NCBI GenBank assembly: GCA_029378245.1
Contig: JARKIF010000001.1
Location: 620,001 to 684,000, forward strand
Reading direction: 5' to 3'
Length of the DNA: 64,000 nucleotides
From: Roridomyces roridus
Lineage: Eukaryota; Basidiomycota; Agaricomycetes; Agaricales; Mycenaceae
The notes beneath the pieces are model-generated. The model worked only from the letters and a program-made list of their open reading frames with translations, was not told the DNA's origin and searched no databases. Positions 20,617 through 31,268 of the stretch are shown piece after piece. Numbering within the stretch: the first letter of the stretch is position 1; the number at the start of each line of letters is the position of its first letter. The translations under genes were made by a program, and so were the position numbers.

Positions 20617-21909
20617 ATGACCACTGTCCCACAACTCGAAGCGTGCCTCGCGGAAATCTCTCTCGATATCGAGCGGCAGCAGGAGGTTTTGAGAGGACTC
20701 GAGCGCAGTAAAAGCTTCATCCAGCAGCAGCTCAATGCCCTCCGTGACCCGGTCGCGAGCCTGCCGCTGGAACTTTCATCCGAGATCTTTCTCCAGTGTC
20801 TGCCAAAGCACAAGCCTCAACCTGGTGCACTCGAAGTTCCCATGCTTCTCCTCAATGTTTGTACCGCATGGACCAACATTGCACTCTCAGTCCCCGCTCT
20901 GTGGGATACAATCGTTGTCCACTTTCCCCGTGCCCCCGGCTTCAAAGAGTTATTGGATAGGTGGCTCCAGCGCGGTCATAGTCGGCCCTTGCACATATCT
21001 CTCCGTGGACTCATTGACCCGGGCGTGGCTGCGCGCATGTGGCATTATTCGGCATTCATAGCAGATTTGGACATTTCGTTCAAGAAGAAAGAGGTTCCCA
21101 GAGACCACATGCACCATCTTCTGCCACTTGGAGCGATGCCCCAGGCGCCGCTCCCTTGCCTCCAAACACTTCATATTCGTGGCGCATATAGTGTAGAATG
21201 CTCCTGGCTACCCCTTCTTCAATTCCTCCGTCTGTCACCAAATCTGGTCGACTTGCGCATCCAAAAGACTTCGTTTGGTGATATGGAAGACGTGGACGAA
21301 GATTTGGTTCTTCCAAGCCTTCGTCAGTTGGAATACACCGGGGGTTCTCTTGAAGGCAGCACTTTGTGCTGGCTCTCTGCCCCGAGTCTCGAGACTCTCA
21401 CTCTATCACCGTTCATTTTCGAGGGTACCGAGCCGGACGATATCGTCTCCTTCCTGCAGCGTTCATCACCATCACTTCGAGAACTCAAAGTCTCGTGTCG
21501 CCATATTCAACAGGATTTGGACTGGTTGGAAACCTGTATAACGACGCCACCCATGGCCACCGTCAGCCATCTTGAACTGGACTCGCCCATGCCCAGCACT
21601 CTGGACCAGCTTTGTCTCATCTTAGAGCAGTCCCCATCCAGTGTTCTCCCGGTCCTCCAAACCCTGAACATCCGTGGGGTAGATCTGGATCCCGATTTCT
21701 ACCCCGCTTCCCATTGGCGTAAGCTGGCTCGTGTGTTGACGATTCGCCGAGCCCAGCTGCGAACAGTCCGTGTTATCCTGGCGGATGACAATTGGCCTGT
21801 CTCACAAGAGGTCTTATCGCTGTTTGCCGGACACTTCGAGGATGGGATGCAGATTTACATTGGAACTGATGGAAACAGAGGGAAAAATCTGCTCTTGCCC
21901 AACGTCTGA
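20617..21909 (+). CDS. F-box/LRR-type protein (intact)
   Basis: A single exon of 430 residues starting MTTVPQLEACLAEISLDIER. The coiled coil spans residues 1-45, then comes the F-box core DPVASLPLELSSEIFLQCL and CTAWTNIALSVPALW. The leucine-rich part has LQTLHIRGAYSVECSWLPLL, LVLPSLRQLEYTGG and SAPSLETLTLSP. The C-terminus has RTVRVILADDNW and MQIYIGTDGN. An upstream in-frame extension exists, but it reads through a transposon terminus, so the ATG at 20617 is chosen because it matches the start of the paralogues. Unlike five other copies, this one lacks the conserved upstream block; a mariner-like element ends 62 nt before the ATG and may have replaced the promoter. It is a likely SCF substrate adaptor with an unknown target. 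Confidence 0.85.
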   Translation: MTTVPQLEACLAEISLDIERQQEVLRGLERSKSFIQQQLNALRDPVASLPLELSSEIFLQCLPKHKPQPGALEVPMLLLNVCTAWTNIALSVPALWDTIVVHFPRAPGFKELLDRWLQRGHSRPLHISLRGLIDPGVAARMWHYSAFIADLDISFKKKEVPRDHMHHLLPLGAMPQAPLPCLQTLHIRGAYSVECSWLPLLQFLRLSPNLVDLRIQKTSFGDMEDVDEDLVLPSLRQLEYTGGSLEGSTLCWLSAPSLETLTLSPFIFEGTEPDDIVSFLQRSSPSLRELKVSCRHIQQDLDWLETCITTPPMATVSHLELDSPMPSTLDQLCLILEQSPSSVLPVLQTLNIRGVDLDPDFYPASHWRKLARVLTIRRAQLRTVRVILADDNWPVSQEVLSLFAGHFEDGMQIYIGTDGNRGKNLLLPNV

Positions 21910-22312
21910 AGAGAGAGAGGGGTAACAGTGTGAATAGAGGCATCTTGGAGGCGTCAACAACGCGTAGTCTTTTGTATGTAGATAGGTACTTCAGCCGTTC
22001 ATTGCGTTTTCATCAGCACTACTTATTGTACTTAACTTATTTAATGAACTGCGACTACCCATCTACCTACTTATCATACGGCTGAGACTCAGACATGCAC
22101 TTGGACGACGTGCTTTAAATATTTAAAGAGCGCTCTTCGTATCATTTCATTATCTACCCTGTCGTCTACAATTAAAGTCTCTATGTGGAATACTATGGAT
22201 TATCTACAGACATTAACCTATTCATTGTCGACGAAAGCGAAATGGCTCGAAACCTCCAGAGGCCAAGCCAAAAACGAGCGTTTGGTTTGTGATTAATTTT
22301 TACCAGTCTGGT
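21910..22312. other. Intergenic between convergent F-box and DUF6534 genes
   Basis: No gene seen. The sequence after the F-box stop (GTAGATAGGTACTTCAGCC) recurs after the F-box gene ending at 30667, so it belongs to the F-box 3' UTR or flank. The part from 22140 is shared with the flank at about 14813. Confidence 0.4.
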
Positions 22313-24168
22313 TTAGACCATCCTCGCAATCTTAGCCGACCCCGCATCCGCATCCGCATCCTCCTCCTCCCTGCGCTCAGAATGCACCATCGACTTCATG
22401 GGAATCTCGACGTGGTCTGTGATGCGGATTTGTGTCTAAAAATGAGGTCAAGGGAGGAGTGGGGGGATTGATTGAGGGACTTACGCGGGTGACGGTGACG
22501 CCGTTGTTTTGGTTGGGTTTCGTTCCGTTCTGCCCGAGGAGAGTGAGTTTGCAGTGGGGAAAATGCGTGTCGTGGTACTCACGGAATCAGAGTTCATCCG
22601 GCCGGCGCTGTTGCTGTCAAATTCGCCGCGTATCCTCTAAAGCAGTCACGTAAGAAACTGCACGCCTGTTGGAAGAGAGAGGAAAGCATACCGTGCGAGC
22701 AAGTAGGGTGACCATCACAGAATGGTTGTAGGTTTTCCCGACAATCATTTGCACTACGGGAGCGTTGAGATTTCAGCGCGAGTATACGGCGGGGTACGCA
22801 CAAGCCAAATGAATGGTGTTCTGCTTGCCCATCGTGATGTAGAGGAGGAGATCGATGATGGCCACGAGGGAGGTGAGAGCTGCGGTAAGTCGTCAGAATT
22901 ACTGAGGCGGAAGAACGGGTAGGGACGCATCGGCAGTTTCAAACGTGAGTCGGACGATTCTGGACAAGGTCTGTGTGGTGGAGCGTAAGAGTGGGGTATT
23001 ATTAGATAGTAGAAAACGCGAACCTTTTCCTGTTAATGCGAATAGAGGTCAGAAGGGGTCACTCGGGAACGAAGGTCACTTGCCGTGCTGCAGAAGGGAT
23101 AAGCCGGTTTACATAAGAATCGAAGAGGATGAGACTCACTGTTTGAATCCAGTCTTCATTTTTCGCAAGTGCGTAGCCTTGAGCCATCGTTAGACTGGAT
23201 CACCTACTAAAAGGAAGAGACATACCAAGATGATTGAAATCCCAACATCCGTTACTACAGCCGAAATGAGAGTGTGTGGACGGTCGAACGGCCGGATACG
23301 TACCAGCAGTACTGTGACAAATCGTCAGTAAAGAATCGCAGCCTTGAACACCAACGACTCACGCTATCAGCCAGATTGTGACTTGCGTGATAATCGATGG
23401 AAGTCTCCGTGTAGTATGGCCTTTGACTCAAACCCACGGAGGCCGCTATACCCGCCCCAAGAGAGAGCAAGATTCCCAGGCCTCCGGCGCTTGCAACCCA
23501 GATGGAACGAGTGACGGTGTAGCAACGCTGGAGGAAGAAGGCCTGCGCCAGCGCAGCGATTATAGCCGTCCATGCAGGCTCGTATCTGAATTGAACTTGA
23601 GGATCAGTCTTGGTGGAAGAGAGAGTGGGGTGTCCAGTGCGCACGCGAAAGTCCAGCCGTAGTGATCCCATGAGACTATCCGGCCGTAGTTTATGATGAA
23701 TGCTTTGTACAGAAGTTCGCTGGAAGATGATTTAGTAGAGAGTTAGATGAGATGGCCAGGGAAACGTACAAGTCCGTCGCACATTGGAGTGCACTAGCCA
23801 GGAAAAGGACAACAACAAAGATTTTGGTGGTACGGGGGTCGGCGTCGTGGAACTGTCCAACGACGTCAGAGACGCCTGGGGAAGAGGGATTCACGACAAA
23901 AACCTCGAAGTATTTCCACATTTGAATGGCTGGTAGACAGATAAGCACGACCCGAGTGAAGGATCGGTCTTGTCTTGTACTCACTCAGACAACCCATCAT
24001 GAAGATCTGCACGGAGATACTAGAAGGAAGTCAGCGGTCGGGCAGGAGGAATGGCGTTGCTATGACTCACCCCGTCAGGAAAGGGCCCAGATTCAGATCG
24101 AAGAAACGCTGGTTGTTGGCGATCTCCTCGACCGCTGTGGCATTGTACGACCAACTTGAAGAAGACAT
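22313..24168 (-). CDS. DUF6534-type multi-pass membrane protein (complete copy)
   Basis: Multi-exon gene from the ATG at 24168 to the TAA at 22313. The pieces in order are SSSSWSYNATAVEEIANNQ, a first helix leading to ISVQIFMMGCL, TTKIFVVVLFLASALQCATD, ELLYKAFIINYGRIVSWD, an exon starting YEPAWTAIIAALAQAFFLQ, IWVASAGGLGILLSLGAG, SLSQRPYY, VTDVG-type and IVRLTFETA-type segments, FLDLLLYITMGKQNTIHL, QMIVGKTYNHSVMVTLLAR, and a basic/acidic tail ending GSAKIARMV. This is the DUF6534 layout, in which QMIVGK-Y-x-S-x-x-x-x-L-x-AR corresponds to the family's GKLYSNSLLATLNAR. The family is agaric-expanded and of unknown function, probably in the plasma or internal membranes. It is convergent with the F-box gene at 20617. 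Most splice sites are supported by comparison with the damaged sister. Confidence 0.75.
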
Positions 24169-26441
24169 GATGGGGTGGAGCGGGGTGGGGTGGGCTGTGA
24201 GAGGACGACGACGCTATTTTATATTCCGTAGACATCCGGCCTACATGCTTTTCCGGGGTGGGTCAAAAGAAAGCCGGCCAAATGTGAGTCGATCAGGTGG
24301 TCGAGGGGGCCGCCACGTCCGTCGACGCCCTACGAGTCTTCGGCATCGCGATCTTGAACCGTTTGAACGCGTCTTTCGTGGTTTTAATGCGTTGAAGATG
24401 CTCTTCTCGAAAGATTAGACGCGAAAGTGGACTGTGGGTAGGATGAGCAAGGCCAGAAACCGTTGTCACAGTTGTGGATCGAAATTCGAATTAAGGGATG
24501 ACGGCTCCGACGCTGTCAAAAGGCGACGGATCAGCGACTCGTCCGACGACGTCGCGTCAAGTGATCGGAGTCTCAACTTTGCCCCTGAATGGGTTCAACT
24601 TGACCCAACCCCTAGATAAAATTGCGACCCAGTCGGTTGTATGATTTAGATCGATGGGCCGGTGTGGATTTTTTAACTGTACACGTCGGTCATTTCGCCC
24701 CGATATCAATACGGAGCCGCTCGGCGCTCACGTTATACTTGACGGCACGCGCTGCTTCTCCCGCCGTGCAAGGGACGACGCGGTTACTCATATATCTGGC
24801 TGAACGCAGAATGAATTCCCAATTCCAAGACGCAGAATAAGCACCTCACCCGGTCGACGGTCGCCAAGGCCCCCCGTTCAGTCTATATTGCCTGCCAGTG
24901 AATGCAAGCTAACCTACTCGCTCTCACTTACCGCACAACGCGGGAACGGATCATGATCCGTCGGACTGTCCCTCCCTTCAGGCGCCGCAGCGATTGAATG
25001 AATCAAGTATCCAATGCATTATTGAAGTAATAGAGCGGCTGTTGACCGGTGCGGGGGGCAACTGGCCATGGAAAACCTTAAGGGCAGACGCATGAGTGAT
25101 GTGATGTCGTACCAGGTGCGCGCTTGGGAAGTTGAGAGATAGTATGCATCCAAGCCGTGTGGAGAGGTTGTTTGAGTAGAAATCTTTTTGACATACGGCA
25201 GATCGTCAAAGGGTAATTACTTATCTGAAGGGCACGGAACAAGTCAAGGGACCATTTAACTGTTTTGAGCTTGTTCTACCGCCAAGAGAGATGGGCGACG
25301 TCCCTGGTGGATATCGCCGCCAGGACGTCCGTTTCATCAGCTTTTGACCCTCCGTCGACGACATATTGGAGACCACAAATGACGATGCCGAGTCCTGTCT
25401 GTCGCAGATCCATCCTGTGCCTGTTCCGATTAAAAATAAGCTGCATACCTGGGGCCGAGGGAGTTGAGCTGGTGAATACATATCACAGTTCTAATCAACT
25501 TGATGATCTATCTGTCGTGTCGTGTCTGTAGGCAGTCAACGCCAGGTCCGGGTCAGTAAATGGCCGTTACCTCGACAGAGATTAGAAAGGGTTTTACTCT
25601 GTGCGCCGGGCATGCGCGGGATGGAAATTAGGGAGGGAGGGACTCACGCATGCAGTTCACAATGAAGCTACCACCACTGCAGCTGAACTGCACATGGAGC
25701 TATGGTCTGTCGTTAGGTCGATGAGGTATTTTGAGCAGAAGGATCATTTGGGAAAGATGGAAGGTTCGGGGTACAATGCCATCTCCGAGGGCCGTTCTCG
25801 CAGCCGACCGCTCCGGGGAACTTGTAGAAAATCGTGGAAAAACTGTGGTCCAGCGCCCGTCAAGGATCGGAGTCGGGTACTCTTTAGCGTCGGTATTTGA
25901 AAGTCGGCGAGGCGAGTATTTGTGTCAAGTAGCGCGCCTGCCGGGAACCAGTTCAAGAGCACTTTGTGGTCAAGACTGCCAACTGATACGACGGTATTGC
26001 TTCCACGAGGGCGACCATCCCTGCGCGCGGAGATTTGATGAGACGAGGCGCTTGACGAAACAAAACGCGGGGGGGATATGGACGCAAGTCAGATACCGAG
26101 ATTCGGACGAAACGGAACGACAAGAGAGAAGGAAACACTGCCTCGAGACACAGCATCGACGGAGGCGTTCGAGCTCTATATTGCCGAGGCAGTGTTTGCG
26201 GGGTCGTATTACGAGGCAGTGCAAACGAGTATTTCTGCGAGGCAGAAAAACCTCTCCAGTGGACTCGAAAGAGAGCGCTCTGGTAGCGTATAATTAATCT
26301 GAAGAGATGGTGATGGTCGACAAGGAGGCGTTTCAGGCCCTTGTTGTTTGTCAGCACAAATAAAAGCAAGCCAGGGCTGCTCTTCTTCCTGACAACACCG
26401 CATCCTGCACTCGCGTGTACTGCCTCATCCTCCCAACAGTA
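24169..26441. other. Long intergenic region upstream of the Crz1-like gene
   Basis: No gene that I can support. The first 400 nt are duplicated from the 5' flank of the other DUF6534 copy. The region 25000-26440 has several overlapping open frames on both strands (the longest is 25731-26297, 188 codons) without recognisable domains. Part of it is probably promoter and 5' UTR of the transcription factor gene. Confidence 0.35.
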
Positions 26442-28621
26442 ATGGATGGCCATAATCAGGACCAGGACTATATAGCCGATCCCGACTTCCACTCTCAGGA
26501 CCCCGAATTCACAATCTCCCTCGAGAACCCACAGGACTCACCCTTCGAGTTTGGCAGTCCCTCCTTCCCCCATACGCCCTCGTACACCGGCTCATACCAC
26601 AACTCCCCGTACTCCAACCACTCCGAGCTGAGTTTTAACGGCGAGGGCGAGTCTTTTAGCCTCTTCGAGGACGAGCCATCTGGCATTTCCATCCGCGACT
26701 ACGATCCATCCGAATACGACCCACCCCAGTCCTCCCTCCTCATGTTCAACGAAACCGAGTACATCCCGGCTCCCTACGATCAGAACCAGCTCGGCGCTGC
26801 TCCATACGACTACAGCTCGCCCTCGAGCAACGGTGGCGGGAACAGCGACGAGGAGAACAAGCGACGCAGTCGTGCATCATCCATATCCTCCAACCATATC
26901 GCTCCTTCTCCCCGAATGGACGTTGCTCAATCTCTCGCTGAGATGACCTTCCGATCGCCCAACTGGGGCACCGAGCCCCTTCCAGGCAACCGCCCTGCCT
27001 CCCCTCTCCAGAAACCCCAGTCCCCACCACGGCTGCTCATGCCCGATAACACGGGCGGCAACTCTGGCCCGTCCTTTGCCCCGCCCACCATCAACGCCCC
27101 CGAGGGAGACGGAGGCGTCGTTGGACCACGGTTACATATCGTGCCCGCCACGCCAGTCAGTGGCGGTGGGGCCGCATCTACCGCGGTGCCCTTCCAGCAG
27201 AGTCTCGAGACCCTCCACCAGGGTGAGTCATCACTTCCGTAATGGCCCGATAAGCCAGGCATCTCATCCAACAGCAGGTACATCCACACAACAGCAGCCC
27301 CCAGCATGGGAGCAAGCCTCACAGCAGGACAACTACGACTTTGCGCCCAACTCGAATGCGGGCCCGAACGGCAACCCTGGTTCTCCGTACCTCTTCCCTG
27401 GTCTCGCACGCTCACGGAGCAAATCCGACACGTCGCTCGAGCCTCCGGCGTGGGCTTCTGGGAACAATTTCATTGGGCAGATGGGCAACATCGGGTCTGC
27501 GATCGACGACTCGATGAACGAAGTCACCGCGCCGCGACACAACTTTGAGCAGCACGGGCCGTCCAGCGGTGGCAGCCCGCATGCTCCGTCATTTGGTCGC
27601 CATACGCCTCAGCCGCTCAACAGCTTCTCCTTTGGGCAGTCGGGGTCCGGGCTCGACAACGGATTCCTCTCGCCCGACCTCCCATTACGACGTTCCAAGT
27701 CGGATGCAGGCAACAGGCCCACGCATGTCAGGCAGTCACGCAGCGAGGATATCTCGCGAGGACCCAACCTGTACGACGGCGCTGACTTCCGAGGCTCGCA
27801 ATTCCTCTCCCCCGTCGAGCCCCCTCCACGGATCGGTGGTCGCGGTCACTATCGCAGTGCCTCTTCGGGATCTGCGAGAAGCGAGCGAGGATCGCACTGG
27901 AGTGGTCCAGGCTCCCAGCGAGCGAGCCCATACCCCAGCCCGAACGTCTCTCCCCATTCCCGCTACTCCGACCTCCCCGACGATCCTACCGTCTCTGCTG
28001 CTGCGTCCATGCCCATCGCGGTGTCGAAGCAGAACGTCACCACGGTTCGTACATCCAAGGCATCGCACCAACGGCGCAAGCAAGAGGCGACATTCGTGTG
28101 TCCTGTTCCTGGGTGTGGCTCGACGTTTACTCGCAGCTTCAATCTCAAGGGCCACATCCGTTCGCACAACGAGGAGAAGCCCTTCTTGTGCAAGTGGCCG
28201 GGGTGCGGCAAGGGTTTTGCGCGGCAGCACGATTGCAAGCGGCACGAGCAGCTGCATACGAATTACAGGCCGTTTACGTGCGATGGGTGTAATAAGCAGT
28301 TTGCGAGGATGGATGCGCTCAATCGGCATTGTGCGTTCTCCCTCTCCGCGTTTCCTCTTCGTCCTTTACTGACCTCTTTGTGTAGTGCGATCGGAAGGTG
28401 GAGCCGAGTGCCAGCGGACGCTGGAAGCCAACGGGCGCATGCCCGACTTTTCTGCGAATGGAGGGGGCGGGCTGATGCCTGGTGGCGGGGATGCTGTCGG
28501 CCGTGCGCGGTCGTATAGCACGGGCAGCTACCCTGGTTCTCCTGAGCCGCCGCAGCAGCAGTTGAGGCTGATGACCAAGCAGGAGGATCCGTGGGCGAAT
28601 ATGAATGGCGTTGCGCTATAA
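26442..28621 (+). CDS. C2H2 zinc-finger transcription factor, Crz1-like
   Basis: Three exons (26442-27222, 27275-28330, 28386-28621) encode 690 residues. The long N-terminal part is low-complexity and rich in Ser, Pro, Gly and Asn. It has repeated serine clusters such as RSRSKSDTSLE, RRSKSDAGNR and RQSRSEDISRG, and SP sites near HSRYSD. Residues about 534-612 form three C2H2 fingers: FVCPVPGC...HIRSH, FLCKWPGC...HEQLH, and FTCDGC...LNRH. The second finger has GFARQHDCKRH, as in fungal Crz1. Crz1 is the calcineurin-dephosphorylated factor that carries calcium and stress signals to the nucleus. The serine clusters fit that mode, but no calcineurin docking motif could be confirmed, so the name is by resemblance. 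The finger region and its 55-nt intron were the probable source of the tail of the chimeric gene at 31269-33343. Confidence 0.85.
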
Positions 28622-29290
28622 CCTGACCTAACTCCCTCCCTCCTCTCGACGTTCCCTACCGCTACACCTGCTATCCACGCCCACCCGCTCCCTGCTCTCT
28701 CTGTCCGCTCCCCGCCTTGAAATCCAATCCTTGTACTCACTTTGTCATCGCTCGTATATCCACCCCTGGACCTTCTTGCGTCGTACTACCTACAGTTTAC
28801 TACGTATCCTATCCTCGTTTTCAATACTCTTTTCCTTCGTCTTCTTCCCTCTTCTTATCTATTGGCCGATATTTCTTTCTTTCTTTCTTGTGTATGTAGT
28901 ACTTAGATTCTTGCTCCGGCCCTCTTGACGCTGCTATCCCTCGCTCGCTCTTGACGTGTATTTCTGTCCTTTCTTTTTCTGATACGTACAATCTCTTTTT
29001 TTTTTTTGTATTTGCGCATGACTCGAGGGAAATGAAATGTAAATTGCAAAATGGCCGTCGAGTCGAGGCGTCCAGTCTGAAGGGACATGGTGAGGTCCTC
29101 GGACCTCTAGCTTCAGGTTACCAATTTGGAAATGATGACTCAGGAATCGGAGGACAAGATGCGATCAAGTTGTGATGAAAGCTGGTCTCCGTCTCCAACT
29201 CAAGACCTGTTGGGTCCACTCTGCGTTTCGCCGCGGTAAGGATAGAACGAAGCTTCTCCCCGAAGTGCGTTTTCCCCTACGTTTAGTTAT
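28622..29290. other. 3' UTR/intergenic, pyrimidine-rich
   Basis: After the transcription factor stop there is a C/T-rich stretch with CTTTCTTTCTTTCTT at about 28874 and a run of T at about 28995, probably 3' UTR and terminator region. No gene seen. Confidence 0.4.
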
Positions 29291-29332
29291 CGCCAGCCAG
29301 GTAACTTTGGCGACAGCGTGACGCGTCTCTCC
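29291..29332 (+). promoter_or_regulatory. Conserved block upstream of F-box genes (copy 3)
   Basis: Reads CGCCAGCCAGGTAACTTTGG and then GACAGCGTGACGCGTC directly before the ATG. Same block as at 7158-7204, slightly diverged. Confidence 0.45.
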
Positions 29333-30667
29333 ATGTCTACTCAGGCTCAGAGTACTACTCAGGAACTCGAAACGCGGCTCGCAGAAATTTCTCTCGATAT
29401 AGAGCGGCAGAAGGAGGTTCAGGAAGGGCTGGAGCGCAATAAAAAGCTCGTACAGCGGCAGCTCAATGCCCTACGCGATCCAGTAGCGAGACTGCCACTG
29501 GAACTTTCATCCGAGATCTTTCTCCAGTGCCTGTCTCAATGGCACAACCCTCGACCTGGAGCTCACAGCGCACCCATGCTTTTCCTCAATATCTGCACCG
29601 CATGGACCAACATTGCGGTTTCACTCCCGGCTCTATGGGATACGATTGTAATCCACTTACCCTGTGCCACTGGCTTCGAAGAGGGATTGGATCGGTGGCT
29701 CCGGCGCGCAGGTGGTCGTTCTTTGCACATATCTCTCCACGGAACCATCGAACCGGACGTGGCTGCGTGCATCTGGCGATATGCGGCGTCGATGAAAAGC
29801 CTGGACATAATTTCCTTCGAGAACGAGGACGTTCCTGTAGACGGAGACATCCACCACTGGCAGCTTCTGGGAGGAACAATGCCCCAGGAATCACTTCCTC
29901 GCCTCCAAAAACTCCGTATTCGCGGCGCATATGAAGACGCGATTTGCTCCTGGACTCCGGTTCTCCAGCTCCTTCAGCTGTCGCCGAACCTGGTTGACTT
30001 GCGCCTCGAAAACATGACGTTTGGTGATGCGGACGACTTGGATGAAGATTTGGTTCTTCCGAACCTTCGTCAGTTAAAATACACAGGATATGGTCTTGAC
30101 GGTGGTCTTGAGGGCAACACATTGTGCTGGCTGTCTGCCCCGAGTCTCGAAAGTATTACGGTGTCGCCCTCGATTTTTGAGGATACCGAGCCGGATGCTA
30201 TCAGCTCCTTCCTGGAGCGCTCATCACCACCGCTTCGAGAACTCAAAATGTCCCGTTTATCCGGTCCACAGGACTTTACCTGGCTTGAAACCTGTCTAAC
30301 ATTATCACCCATCGCCGGGCTCAACCATTTTGATGTGGCGACACCATTACCCCGCGTTCTGGATCGGTTCTTGACCATCCTAGAGCAGCCGCCATCCAGC
30401 GCTCTCCCGGCTCTGCAAACCGTGATTCTCCGTAGAGTCCATTTGGACCCAGATTACTTCCCCGCTCATTATTGGAATCGGCTGGCTCGTGCGTTGACGA
30501 GTCGTCGAAGCCAGTTGCGGACAGTCCGGGTTATCCTGTCGGACGAAGAATGGCCTCTTTCGCAAGAGATCCGAGGGCAATTCGCCGGACTTTTGGAGGA
30601 TGGGATGCAGGTCTACATTGGAGCTGAGGGATTCGGGGGGAAGAACTTGCTCTTGCCGCAGTCGTGA
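29333..30667 (+). CDS. F-box/LRR-type protein (intact)
   Basis: A single exon of 444 residues from the ATG at 29333. An in-frame GTG 15 nt upstream is not the start. The coiled coil is ELETRLAEISLDIERQKEV, the F-box core is DPVARLPLELSSEIFLQCL and CTAWTNIAVSLPALWD, and the leucine-rich segments are LPRLQKLRIRGAY, LVLPNLRQLKYTG and SAPSLESITVSPSIF. The C-terminus is MQVYIGAEGFGGKNLLLPQ. Compared with 20617-21909, the conserved upstream block is kept. It lies between the Crz1-like gene (same strand, 711 nt upstream) and the chimeric gene, with which it is convergent. Likely substrate adaptor of an SCF ubiquitin ligase; target unknown. Confidence 0.87.
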   Translation: MSTQAQSTTQELETRLAEISLDIERQKEVQEGLERNKKLVQRQLNALRDPVARLPLELSSEIFLQCLSQWHNPRPGAHSAPMLFLNICTAWTNIAVSLPALWDTIVIHLPCATGFEEGLDRWLRRAGGRSLHISLHGTIEPDVAACIWRYAASMKSLDIISFENEDVPVDGDIHHWQLLGGTMPQESLPRLQKLRIRGAYEDAICSWTPVLQLLQLSPNLVDLRLENMTFGDADDLDEDLVLPNLRQLKYTGYGLDGGLEGNTLCWLSAPSLESITVSPSIFEDTEPDAISSFLERSSPPLRELKMSRLSGPQDFTWLETCLTLSPIAGLNHFDVATPLPRVLDRFLTILEQPPSSALPALQTVILRRVHLDPDYFPAHYWNRLARALTSRRSQLRTVRVILSDEEWPLSQEIRGQFAGLLEDGMQVYIGAEGFGGKNLLLPQS

Positions 30668-31268
30668 GTACTAGTAGACTGTAGACATGTCCACAACGCG
30701 CCATTGTAAATAGGTACTTCAGCCATGGTATTTTGATGAGAGCTTAAGCTGCGACTGTCTGCCTAATCGCCAATACTGACCCAGCAGGCGCGTCTGAGGC
30801 TCCGGCGTGCACTTCAACACACCTCAGAATCTACGTCATCGCTCAAGGGAAACACCACATCCACATCCGTCACTCTTGGCGCCTTCCATCCCCGATTCAT
30901 CTTAACCCTCTTCATCTTAACCCTGATTGACCCACTATCCTCTCGCGCCCTAGTAAGCCCCCGACGGCCAGAAGCTGGAGCGCCATCCGCCATCCACTAG
31001 TACTGCGTTGCCGCGGAGCATCCCCCCGTTGAGGTCCTCGACGCGCTCTCCTGCTCGAGCGCCGTCCCGTTCTTGACGACCCGCGAACTTTCGTGCAGAC
31101 TACCCGCCCACGCACTCGCTGCCTGCACCGCCTGGAGCTTCATGGCCCGCGGTCGTGATGCACGGTAGCATCCGAGCCTCATACTCCTAGGCTTTCCCCC
31201 GAGCCAGGCTGCGCGACTGCTTGCTGAGCCCTAGCAAGATGGTATTTCGGGCTTTCCGGTGAGACGGT
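30668..31268. other. Convergent intergenic region
   Basis: The first 100 nt share GTAAATAGGTACTTCAGCC-type sequence with the flank of the F-box gene at 20617. The rest (30800-31268) has no gene that I recognise. Confidence 0.35.

Noticed and set aside
25731..26297. 188-codon ORF upstream of the Crz1-like gene
   Set aside because: Arg-rich translation without motifs, overlapped by equally long frames on the other strand; no support as a gene.
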